Shown here in pieces: positions 56,693-64,000 of a DNA stretch of 64,000 nt (position 1 is the stretch's first letter; the number at the start of each line of letters is the position of its first letter). The notes under the pieces are model-generated. The model saw only the letters and a list, made by a program, of their open reading frames with translations. It searched no databases and had not been told where the DNA came from. The stretch comes from Crocinitomix catalasitica ATCC 23190 (lineage in GTDB: Bacteria > Bacteroidota > Bacteroidia > Flavobacteriales_D > Crocinitomicaceae): NCBI RefSeq assembly GCF_000621625.1, contig NZ_JHXV01000024.1:21297-85296 (forward strand), given 5' to 3'. The position numbers and the translations under genes were made by a program.

Positions 56693-58606
56693 ATGATTAG
56701 AATTGGCGCCTTATCTTATTTTCTTCCACAAGGACATTTATATAAGAATATCTCACTATTTATTGATCGTGGTGATAAAATTGGTCTTACCGGTAAAAAC
56801 GGTGTAGGCAAATCAACATTATTGGGTCTAATCTCTAAACAAATTGCACCTTCCGAAGGAACAGTGATTGTTGAAAAAGGAATTTCTGTAGGCTATTTAA
56901 CACAGGATATTGAGATTGAAAAGGATATTGCAGTCAGAGAATACATCGAAAAGTCGAATACAGAAGTATCTGGATTACAAGAACGATTAGACTTTGTAAA
57001 TAATGAATTAACGACTCGTACAGATTACGAATCGGATAGTTATTTAGAACTAATTCATGAAGTAACAGAAATCAATGATCGTTTAACTGTTCTGGATGCC
57101 CATTCGTTTGCTGAAAAAATAGAATCAGTACTTAAAGGGTTAGGTTTTAATCCGAATGAATTTGATAATAAGATTGGTAGTTTCAGTGGAGGATGGCAAA
57201 TGCGTGTAGAGCTGGCAAAACTATTGGTTAATAATCCAGAGGTTTTATTAATTGATGAGCCAACCAATCACCTTGATATTGTTTCTATTCAGTGGTTGGA
57301 AAATTATTTACAGAATTTTAAGGGTGGTTTGGTATTGATATCTCACGATAGAAGATTCCTAGATAATGTGACGAATCGAACAATAGAGATTGCCAACCAA
57401 CGATTATACGATTATAAGTGTAACTACTCTAAATATCTTGTCTTACACGCTGAAGAAATGGAGCGAACAATGCAAGCGAAAAAGAATCAAGATAGAGAGA
57501 TTAAACGAACTGAAGAATTAATCAGTAAATACCGGGCAAAAGCAAATAAAGCTTCGTTCGCACAGAGTTTGATTAAAAAACTGGATAAAGTAGATCGTAT
57601 TGAAATAGACACGATTGAAAGAAAAGCATTTAATTTAAAATTCACATTAGAGAATCCTTCTGGAAAACGTGTCATTGACATGAATGGCATTTCTAAAACT
57701 TACGGAACTAAAACGTTGTTTGATAAATTGGATGTTGTTTTGGCACGTGGTGAAAAGATAGCATTGTTAGGACCAAATGGTGTAGGAAAATCAACATTGA
57801 TAAAATGTATCAATAAAGAAATTCGTTTTGATGGGGAGATTGAGTACGGGCACAATGTAAAAGTAGGTTATTTTGCACAGGATTCAGCTGAGAAATTAGA
57901 CCCAGAAGCAACAGTCTTTAAAACAATTGATGACATAGCAGTAGGCGATAAACGAAAAGATATTAGAGCAACTTTAGGAGCCTTTTTGTTTCAAGGGCAA
58001 GATATTGAAAAGCAAGTAAAAGTATTATCAGGAGGAGAAAGAACACGTTTAGCAATTTGTAGGTTATTATTCCAAGAATTCAATTTCTTAATTATGGATG
58101 AGCCTACCAATCACTTAGATATCCAAAGTAAGGAGATTCTTAAAGAAGCTTTAAAAAAATACGAAGGAACTTTATTGTTAGTATCGCATGATAGAGATTT
58201 TTTAGACGGATTGAGTAATAAGATTTGGGAGATTAACGATGGTAAAATTAAAACACACTATTTTGGTGTGAACGAATTTTTGGATCGAATTAATTCCATG
58301 TCATTAGAAAACCCGATTGTAAAAGATGTGCCTGTTGAGAAGAAACCAGCTGCAGAGAAAGTAGTTACTAATGAGGAAAAGCAAAAAATCAAAAAGTTAG
58401 AGACGAAAATCAAAAATTGTGAGAGAAAGATTGAAGATCTTGAAGCAAAATTGAAAGAGGAAACGAAAGCTTTAGAAAATGCGCCATTTGACGATCAAGA
58501 ATTATATCAAGCAGCAGTAGAGAAATTTGAGAGTGCTAAAAAGGATTTAGAAGGCGCTATGGCGAATTGGGAAGAAGCAGCAATGCAATTGGACGAATTA
58601 TCTTAA
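56693..58606 (+). CDS. ABC-F family ATPase (Uup-like)
   Basis: Two ABC nucleotide-binding domains lie on one chain without membrane segments: Walker A GKNGVGKS (34-41) and a second GPNGVGKS (about 359-366), signatures FSGGWQMR and LSGGERTR, and twin IDEPTNHLDI / MDEPTNHLDI Walker B motifs. The P-site linker region between them is charged and helical. A C-terminal coiled coil (about 560-637) is rich in Lys and Glu, as in Uup. ABC-F proteins bind the ribosome to relieve stalled states, or act in DNA-structure tolerance for Uup. Length is 637 aa. Confidence 0.93.
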   Translation: MIRIGALSYFLPQGHLYKNISLFIDRGDKIGLTGKNGVGKSTLLGLISKQIAPSEGTVIVEKGISVGYLTQDIEIEKDIAVREYIEKSNTEVSGLQERLDFVNNELTTRTDYESDSYLELIHEVTEINDRLTVLDAHSFAEKIESVLKGLGFNPNEFDNKIGSFSGGWQMRVELAKLLVNNPEVLLIDEPTNHLDIVSIQWLENYLQNFKGGLVLISHDRRFLDNVTNRTIEIANQRLYDYKCNYSKYLVLHAEEMERTMQAKKNQDREIKRTEELISKYRAKANKASFAQSLIKKLDKVDRIEIDTIERKAFNLKFTLENPSGKRVIDMNGISKTYGTKTLFDKLDVVLARGEKIALLGPNGVGKSTLIKCINKEIRFDGEIEYGHNVKVGYFAQDSAEKLDPEATVFKTIDDIAVGDKRKDIRATLGAFLFQGQDIEKQVKVLSGGERTRLAICRLLFQEFNFLIMDEPTNHLDIQSKEILKEALKKYEGTLLLVSHDRDFLDGLSNKIWEINDGKIKTHYFGVNEFLDRINSMSLENPIVKDVPVEKKPAAEKVVTNEEKQKIKKLETKIKNCERKIEDLEAKLKEETKALENAPFDDQELYQAAVEKFESAKKDLEGAMANWEEAAMQLDELS

Positions 58607-58800
58607 AACTATCAACAATCATCGTTTTTAACTATTCATGCTAGGAGTAAATTAGATTTTTTACGGAATGGTTTAATTGGAGTATAATAAATACTCTTTT
58701 AAATCGTATCAGAATTTATCTTGGATCTATTACTATACTAAAATGAAAAACGTTGAATTTGTAAAATGATATCGCAATTTATCAGCATTTAGCTTACTAT

Positions 58801-58842
58801 CCACTAACCACTAACCACTAACCACTAACCACTAACCACTAA
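58801..58842. repeat. Six tandem copies of the heptamer CCACTAA
   Basis: Six perfect copies (58801-58842) followed by a partial CC. The array ends two bases before the stop codon of the minus-strand acyltransferase gene and lies in the 237-base gap where it converges with the ABC-F gene. The rest of the gap (58607-58800) shows no gene. Confidence 0.97.
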
Positions 58843-58843
58843 C

Positions 58844-59956
58844 CTACGCTTTCTTAAAATCACTTTTAATTCTCGCAAGTGGTTTTTCAATAAGATTATA
58901 ACTGAGATCCGAAACAACCCAGGTTGCAATATATCCAGCTAAAGTTATCCCTAAAATGGCATAAGCCGAATCTAATTTATAATCAAGTGATTCGATAATG
59001 ATCATAATTAATACACCAATAATTGACTGGTAAATGACCATCCCATAATTAATTCTACCAAGATGAGTTAAGACTTTTTTCTTTCTCATTTTAGTAGAAA
59101 GACTCTTACCAAACGTTTGTTCTATGATAATATATCCAACAAAAATTGAGATTAAAAAAGGAACAAGTAGCATTAGAATGGTATTCGAGAATAATAAATA
59201 ACCGAAAACGAAAATGATTGATCCCACTACATAAAGACCCAGATTAACATTTTTACTAAAGGTTTTTATCTTGTTGATAATAGAACTTTCATTTCGAATC
59301 CAATTGGCTACAATGGCTCCAATTCCAATAGGAATTCCATATGCCATTGTATCAAAGAAATAATCTGTTCCTAAATAATAATGAATACCACGATCGATAA
59401 TACCGGCAATAATAAAGATGATTGAAATCGGGACAATCTGTTTTATCAAATACTTCATCACAATTCCCCAAACCAAATAATACTGAATAAACATATAAAT
59501 TGACGCAATCACTGCCAGATATATATATTGATTCTGGGTGTTCGAAATCATGTAATTTGGAATCAGAAAAAGGTAGTATTCGCTAGAATGTTCTAAAATC
59601 GGGCGCAATGCAAGTACTTTAACCAACCAAGGGTGTATTAGAAAAGCAAAAAGTAACCCAATAAATAAAATAGGAAAAAGTCGAATAACTCTTCGAATTA
59701 AAAAGTCTTTAAATGAAAATGATTGGAGGTATTTATGTTCTCTTAATCCATTAGATGTTGCCAAAAAGGCAGCAATAACAAAAAAGAAATCCATGCTACT
59801 AAGCGCAGTGTACCTAATTAAGTTTACTGCTTCGTAAATCATTCCTTCCTCCTGAGTCTGGATTAACTTTAAAATGCAGAAAATATAAATTGGTAAAAAT
59901 GCAATCGCCCTTAAGCCATCAATATCTTTAAAATGTAACCGTTTATTACGTGGCAT
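58844..59956 (-). CDS. Acyltransferase family 3 membrane protein lacking the motif histidine
   Basis: The 370-residue protein has about ten membrane helices and the family N-terminus KDIDGLRAIAFLPIYIF. In this family (O-acetylation of surface glycans, OafA/NolX type) the motif is R-X10-H, with Arg16 here at the expected place, but the residue at position 27 is Cys instead of His. The second motif (SSMDFFFVIAAFLATS, like GVDxFFVxSG) is also altered: Gly-Val is Ser-Met and Ser-Gly is Ala-Ala. Either the reaction is lost or the mechanism differs. It may still modify surface glycan. It converges on the ABC-F gene. Confidence 0.85.
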   Translation of the reverse strand: MPRNKRLHFKDIDGLRAIAFLPIYIFCILKLIQTQEEGMIYEAVNLIRYTALSSMDFFFVIAAFLATSNGLREHKYLQSFSFKDFLIRRVIRLFPILFIGLLFAFLIHPWLVKVLALRPILEHSSEYYLFLIPNYMISNTQNQYIYLAVIASIYMFIQYYLVWGIVMKYLIKQIVPISIIFIIAGIIDRGIHYYLGTDYFFDTMAYGIPIGIGAIVANWIRNESSIINKIKTFSKNVNLGLYVVGSIIFVFGYLLFSNTILMLLVPFLISIFVGYIIIEQTFGKSLSTKMRKKKVLTHLGRINYGMVIYQSIIGVLIMIIIESLDYKLDSAYAILGITLAGYIATWVVSDLSYNLIEKPLARIKSDFKKA

Positions 59957-60086
59957 AAATATGTTGGGATTACTTAAACTTATAGTGAAGCGTGGTCAAA
60001 ACGTTCAATTGCAAATATATAAAACTATTTAACATTTTTTTTAGGACTTCATAAACATACTGATAGATAGATTAATTAAAAAAAAT

Positions 60087-60094
60087 TAACTTTG
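60087..60094 (+). promoter_or_regulatory. Putative -7 element before lnt, possibly leaderless
   Basis: TAACTTTG matches TAnnTTTG and ends 4 bases before the ATG at 60099, so the transcript would start at or near that ATG. No TTG is present at the normal distance, so this is half a promoter. Confidence 0.35.
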
Positions 60095-60098
60095 ACAT

Positions 60099-61712
60099 AT
60101 GCAAATTACAAAGTTAAACGCGTTGATATTATCAATTGCAGGTGGCACATTATTGGGCCTTAGTTTTCCCTTTACAGGCAGTCTTTTTCCATTAGTGTTT
60201 ATTTCCTTTGCGCCTTTGTTGATTGTGAATTTAATCCCAACAAAAACGACGAAGACACCGTTCTTCTTGCGTTTTTCTTTTAATTTAATCTACTTTTTAA
60301 TTTTTAATGCAATAACAACTTGGTGGATTTATAACGCTTCTGAAGGAGGTGCTTATATGGCAGTGATCTGTAATTCGTTATTAATGACAATTCCATTAAT
60401 GCTGACAGGATTAATCTCTAGACAATTAGGAGAGAATAAAGGCTTGTTGACTTTTTTAGTGCTTTGGTTATCTTTTGAATATGGACATTATTATTGGGAA
60501 TTATCTTGGCCTTGGCTAAGTTTAGGTCATGTATTTGGCAATTTCCCTGCGCTGATTCAATGGTACGAATTTTCAGGCGTAACTGGCGGAAGTCTCTGGG
60601 TGTTATTTGCCAACATATTGGTTTATTTAGTCATCAGAAATGTTTGGTTTAAAAAAGAATCATTCGGAATTCAACGTCCAATAATTTTGATGCTTTCTTT
60701 GGTTTTAGTTTTGCCAATATTAAGTTCTCTATTTATTTATTATCGCTATGACGAACAAATTGACCCTGTTCGTGTTGTAGTAGTTCAACCGAATATTGAT
60801 GCGTATACTGAAAAGTTTGCTACACCAGTGCAAGATCAATTGAATAAGATATTCGATTTAGCGAAGAATGAAGTCGATAGTTTGACAGATATTGTCATTT
60901 GTCCAGAAACTGCCATCGCACGAGGAATAAATGAAGAACAAATTGAAGAGGCGAGCTTAATTCAATCAATTAAAAACTTTAGTAGTCAACATTATAATGT
61001 TCCATTTTTAATTGGTGCTGATACTTATAAGTTTTTTGATACTTCAAATTCTTTGGCTGCTAAATATTTGCCAAATCACGATCGTTGGGTTGAAGGTTAC
61101 AATACGGCTTTACTAATCGATCCGAATTTACAAACCCAAATATACCATAAGGCAAAAGCTGTTCTAGGCGCTGAAAAGTTACCTTTTTTAGCTTGGTTTC
61201 CATTCCTTAAAAAATATGCAGTTGAACTAGGAGGAACCTCAGGGATGATTGGTTTAGGAGAAGAACCAATGAACTTCTCTTCAAAAGGACTTTTTTATGC
61301 ACCTTTAATCTGCTATGAATCTGTTTATGGTGACTATGTAAGTTATTTTACTGCACGCAGAGCTGACATTCTTTGTGTTATCACTAATGATGGCTGGTGG
61401 GGAGATACGCCTGGCTATAAACAACACCGCATGTTTTCACGAATTAGAGCCATTGAGAATAGAAGGTCTATCGCACGATCAGCAAATACTGGAATCTCTT
61501 GTTTAATCGACCAAAAAGGAAATATAATTCAAGAATTAGGATGGGATGAAGCAGGTGTAATTAAAGCAGATTTAAATATCAACAAAGAGATCACTTTTTT
61601 TGTTCGTTATGGCGATGTAATTGGCCGCATTTCAATCTTTGTCGCGCTCGCATTGATGCTTTACGCATTAACAACTTATTTAAAATCTAGAGGCGTTAAA
61701 GCCGTGAATTAA
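60099..61712 (+). CDS. lnt: Apolipoprotein N-acyltransferase
   Basis: This integral membrane enzyme adds the third acyl chain to lipoproteins. About six N-terminal and one C-terminal hydrophobic segments enclose a nitrilase-like periplasmic domain. Its catalytic triad is visible as Glu270 (ICPETAI), Lys351 (YHKAKAVLGAEKLPF, a variant of the usual YxKxxLVPFGEyxP) and Cys405 (LICYESVYGD). GGTSGMIGL precedes the Cys segment. At 537 aa it matches the family. It serves GldK, LptE and the other lipoproteins of the window. Confidence 0.93.
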   Translation: MQITKLNALILSIAGGTLLGLSFPFTGSLFPLVFISFAPLLIVNLIPTKTTKTPFFLRFSFNLIYFLIFNAITTWWIYNASEGGAYMAVICNSLLMTIPLMLTGLISRQLGENKGLLTFLVLWLSFEYGHYYWELSWPWLSLGHVFGNFPALIQWYEFSGVTGGSLWVLFANILVYLVIRNVWFKKESFGIQRPIILMLSLVLVLPILSSLFIYYRYDEQIDPVRVVVVQPNIDAYTEKFATPVQDQLNKIFDLAKNEVDSLTDIVICPETAIARGINEEQIEEASLIQSIKNFSSQHYNVPFLIGADTYKFFDTSNSLAAKYLPNHDRWVEGYNTALLIDPNLQTQIYHKAKAVLGAEKLPFLAWFPFLKKYAVELGGTSGMIGLGEEPMNFSSKGLFYAPLICYESVYGDYVSYFTARRADILCVITNDGWWGDTPGYKQHRMFSRIRAIENRRSIARSANTGISCLIDQKGNIIQELGWDEAGVIKADLNINKEITFFVRYGDVIGRISIFVALALMLYALTTYLKSRGVKAVN

Positions 61713-61757
61713 AAGTTTAAACCAACCTCAGCTCTGCCACCGCTAACCATGTTTTTT

Positions 61758-61838
61758 TGACAGTTTAACAGCCATCTTGGCGATTGATGATCTGTTTTAT
61801 GACAGTTTGTCCTAGGAATTAACTTGGCAACATATTTG
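61758..61838 (+). promoter_or_regulatory. grpE-dnaJ promoter with tandem inverted-repeat elements
   Basis: Three 13-base elements fit TGnCA-N3-TGnCA to differing degree: TGACAGTTTAACA (61758-61770), AGCCATCTTGGCG (61770-61782) and TGACAGTTTGTCC (61800-61812). The last contains the -33 TTG (61807-61809), 21 bases before CATATTTG (61831-61838), one mismatch from TAnnTTTG. Position and spacing match those at miaB. Confidence 0.5.
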
Positions 61839-61864
61839 AAAAGGCTAAATAAATTCTAATAGCA

Positions 61865-62422
61865 ATGTCAGAAAATAACAACGAAGAAATAAAAGATAAT
61901 TTAGATCAAGAAGAAACACTTAACGAAAAAGTAGGTCAAGAAGAGGTTTCTGAAGGCAATACTGAGGAAGTAGTTAAAGAAGTTTCTCCAGAAGATAAGT
62001 ATAACGAATTGAACAATAAGTACGTTCGTTTATATTCTGATTTTGATAATTTCAGAAAAAGAACAATTAAAGAAAAGGCCGATATCATTAGCACTGCGAA
62101 CGCAAGTTTGATGGTTGATTTGATTGGTGTTTTAGACGATTTCGAAAGAGCAATAGCGAACAACGAAAAAGTTGAAGATATCGAGAATTTAAAAGAAGGA
62201 TTCAATTTAATTCATACGAAATTCGCTAACCTTTTAAAGAATAAAGGGTTGGAGCCGATGGAAGCAAAAGGTGAAGTTTTTAATGCTGATATTCATGAGG
62301 CAATCACCAATGTTCCAGTAACTGATGAGAAGGATAAAGGTAAGGTGATTGACGTAATTGAAAAAGGCTATAATTTGAGAGGCAAAATGTTGCGTTATGC
62401 AAAGGTAGTTGTTGGACAATAA
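61865..62422 (+). CDS. grpE: Nucleotide exchange factor GrpE
   Basis: GrpE releases ADP from DnaK. The 185 residues show an acidic disordered N-terminus (1-45), a long coiled-coil helix (DKYNELNNKYVRLYSDFDNFRKRTIKEKADIIS) and a C-terminal beta domain with GLEPMEAKGEVFNADIHEAI and GYNLRGKMLRYAKVVVG. It starts the grpE-dnaJ operon, 22 bases before dnaJ. dnaK is not in the window. Confidence 0.95.
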   Translation: MSENNNEEIKDNLDQEETLNEKVGQEEVSEGNTEEVVKEVSPEDKYNELNNKYVRLYSDFDNFRKRTIKEKADIISTANASLMVDLIGVLDDFERAIANNEKVEDIENLKEGFNLIHTKFANLLKNKGLEPMEAKGEVFNADIHEAITNVPVTDEKDKGKVIDVIEKGYNLRGKMLRYAKVVVGQ

Positions 62423-62444
62423 GTGTTGAATAAGAAAAAGTAGA

Positions 62445-63575
62445 ATGAGCGAAAAAAGAGATTATTACGACATACTAGGTTTAGAGCGCAATGCAGATGA
62501 GAAAGAAATTAAAAAAGCATATAGAAAAATTGCTTTAAAGTTTCATCCTGATAAAAACCCTGACGACAAATCTGCTGAAGATAAGTTTAAGGAAGCTGCA
62601 GAAGCATACGAGATTCTTAGTAATGCCGATAAGCGCGCAAGATATGATCGTTTTGGACACCAAGGAGTAGGCGGTGCATCACAAGGCGGCGGTGGCGGCT
62701 TCGGCGGAATGAATATGGATGATATTTTCGATCAATTCGGAGATATTTTTGGTAGTTCTTTCGGCGGTGGCGGCGGCGGACGTAGAGGCGGCGGTGGCGC
62801 AAGAACAGCGCGTGGATCTGATTTAAGAATTAAAATAAAGCTGAACCTAAAAGAAGTAGCATTAGGTGCAACCAAAAAAATAAAAGTTAATAAGTTAGTC
62901 AATGCTGAAGGCGTGACTTACAACACTTGTAAAACTTGTGATGGTCAAGGGCGTGTATTGCGTGTAACGCAAACGATGTTAGGCGCGATGCAAACACAGT
63001 CTACATGTCATAGCTGTCATGGAACAGGTAAACTTATTGATAAGAAACCAAATGGCGTTGATGCACAAGGTCTGAAAAGACAAGAGGAAGTAGTGGAAAT
63101 AAACATTCCAGGTGGTGTTGAAGAAGGCATGCAATTAAAGGTAGGTGGAAAAGGGAATGCAGGTCCTTTTAACGGGATTCCAGGTGACCTTTTAGTCGTG
63201 ATTGAAGAAGAGAAGCACGAATTATTACAGAGAGATGGAAACAACCTTCATTACGAAGCTTATGTAGGATTCATTGATGCGGTTTTAGGAGCGTCTATAG
63301 AGATACCTCTAATTGAAGGCAAAGCAAAAGTGAAAATTGAAGCTGGTACACAAAGTGGAAAAATGCTTCGATTAAGAGGTAAAGGTTTGCCGAGCATTCA
63401 AGGATACGGACATGGTGACATTCTGGTTCATGTTAATGTTTGGACGCCTAAAAAGGTTTCAAACGAAGAAAAAGAAATATTAGAAAAGTTGAAAAAATCA
63501 GACAATTTTGCGCCGCATCCAGGTTCAAAAGAAGAAGGCTTTTTTGACAAAATGAAAAACTTTTTTCATAATTAA
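62445..63575 (+). CDS. dnaJ: Chaperone DnaJ with only two zinc motifs
   Basis: A J domain with HPD at residues 34-36 stimulates DnaK ATPase. A Gly-rich linker follows (77-124), then a substrate-binding domain and C-terminal dimer domain (ending [11 protein letters not shown]). Canonical DnaJ has four CxxCxGxG motifs. Here only two are present, CKTCDGQG (162-169) and CHSCHGTG (188-195). They correspond to motifs II and III; I and IV are replaced by VNAEGVTYN and [11 protein letters not shown]. That should leave one zinc site. Length is 376 aa. Confidence 0.94.
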   Translation: MSEKRDYYDILGLERNADEKEIKKAYRKIALKFHPDKNPDDKSAEDKFKEAAEAYEILSNADKRARYDRFGHQGVGGASQGGGGGFGGMNMDDIFDQFGDIFGSSFGGGGGGRRGGGGARTARGSDLRIKIKLNLKEVALGATKKIKVNKLVNAEGVTYNTCKTCDGQGRVLRVTQTMLGAMQTQSTCHSCHGTGKLIDKKPNGVDAQGLKRQEEVVEINIPGGVEEGMQLKVGGKGNAGPFNGIPGDLLVVIEEEKHELLQRDGNNLHYEAYVGFIDAVLGASIEIPLIEGKAKVKIEAGTQSGKMLRLRGKGLPSIQGYGHGDILVHVNVWTPKKVSNEEKEILEKLKKSDNFAPHPGSKEEGFFDKMKNFFHN

Positions 63576-63590
63576 TTATCAAAATATATC

Positions 63591-63632
63591 TTAAAAAGAA
63601 CCAGCTTCATTTATTTGGAGCTGGTTTTTTTG
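63591..63632 (+). terminator. Rho-independent terminator after dnaJ
   Basis: AACCAGCT (63599-63606) pairs with AGCTGGTT (63619-63626) around a 12-base loop, with an A-run before it and a T-run after it. Confidence 0.9.
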
Positions 63633-63683
63633 TTTTTATTAGGGCGTTCCTCCATCCCCTCCATTTCGTCCCGATTTCTATGG

Positions 63684-64000
63684 TTAAACCAAATTTAATT
63701 TAAACTTTTTTTGATAAATTCTATTTTGGTTAACGCAAGAGAAAATTCTAAGGATTAATTTGTTTCTTACCGCATTTAGCACACTCATTTTATTCTTTCC
63801 TTCAGCAACTTTACGAAGGTAATAATGCTTTAAATCCCCTTCACATTGAATCGCTGACATTGCTGCCATATGTAGTATTGTTTTAATCGATTTATTAGCC
63901 ATCGGGGATACTCTTGATCTTTTGTTTACACTGGTTCCTGAAGAGTAGTCAAACGGAACTACTCCGCTATAACAAGCATATTTTTTAGCCTCTTTTATGT
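63684..64000 (-). mobile_element. IS110-family transposase, C-terminal part, cut by the right window edge
   Basis: The minus-strand frame is open from the edge to a stop at 63684, 105 codons visible. It begins IKEAKKYACYSGVVPFDYSSG, continues NKRSRVSPMANKSIKTILHMAAM (an IS110-type DEDD transposase C-terminal Tnp_IS110 / transposase_20 segment) and ends QKKFKLNLV. The conserved Ser of the family is expected in the segment CYSG-V-P. The start and left half lie outside the window, so intactness cannot be judged. IS110 elements lack inverted terminal repeats, so the right border is not defined here; it may lie between 63627 and 63683. Confidence 0.85.

Noticed and set aside
58801..58844. CRISPR-like array
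   Set aside because: The units are 7 bases with no spacers; it is a simple tandem repeat.
61822..61840. Sigma-54-like TTGGCA element upstream of grpE, also near groES
   Set aside because: The GG to GC spacing can be matched, but the -12 element reads GA, not GC, in both cases. The Bacteroidota-type -33/-7 promoter explains the same bases better.

Overview
The window is AT-rich chromosomal DNA from a member of the Bacteroidota, most likely order Flavobacteriales. The evidence is a complete gldK-gldL-gldM-gldN type IX secretion/gliding locus with a PorP/SprF protein, a secreted protein with a type IX sorting domain, the order miaB / sigma-54 activator / lptE / secG next to groES-groEL, and promoters of the Bacteroidota form TTG-N(17-23)-TAnnTTTG. 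I see no rRNA, tRNA, CRISPR array or prophage. One IS110-type transposase is cut by the right edge.

Layout: (1) 1-5.6 kb, minus strand: an edge-cut membrane-anchored protein, a 1115-residue WG-repeat protein, and a lipoprotein one base upstream of it. (2) 5.8-13.2 kb, minus strand: seven nucleotide-sugar genes. Four form the set for UDP-GlcNAc(3NAc)A, two form UDP-glucuronate and UDP-xylose, and one is dTDP-glucose dehydratase. (3) 13.3-22.8 kb: a mixed housekeeping block with an outer-membrane protein and waaA, a DUF4920 lipoprotein, a histidine kinase/response regulator/CsaA operon, dodecin, an M23 peptidase, a coiled-coil protein with zapA, and rny. (4) 22.8-33.9 kb, plus strand: polysaccharide assembly, with a UDP-sugar 4-epimerase, two Wzy/WaaL-like membrane proteins, a Wzx flippase, four glycosyltransferases, a PLP aminotransferase and a PglC-like initiating phosphosugar transferase. 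Most of these genes overlap by 1-17 bases. (5) 34.2-37.4 kb: a large secreted T9SS cargo protein. (6) 37.7-44.4 kb, minus strand: groEL and groES, then secG, a hypothetical gene, lptE, a sigma-54 activator and miaB. (7) 44.7-56.6 kb, plus strand: topA, an arginase-fold protein with degenerate metal motifs, sprF/porP, gldKLMN, a terminator, and a second full-length gldM. (8) 56.7-63.6 kb: an ABC-F ATPase, a CCACTAA heptamer array, an acyltransferase-3 protein lacking its motif histidine, lnt, and grpE-dnaJ. (9) From 63.7 kb: the IS110 transposase fragment.

Regions 2 and 4 together look like one Wzx/Wzy-type surface-glycan pathway split by housekeeping genes; waaA and lptE serve the same outer envelope. 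Region 7 exports cargo such as the region 5 protein.

Observations most worth a second look: the tandem gldM paralogues separated by a terminator; an inverted repeat TGnCA-N3-TGnCA overlapping the -33 box of the groES, grpE and miaB promoters; the arginase-fold pseudoenzyme next to the T9SS locus; a possible 6S-like RNA between zapA and rny; and the acyltransferase with R-X10-C in place of R-X10-H.
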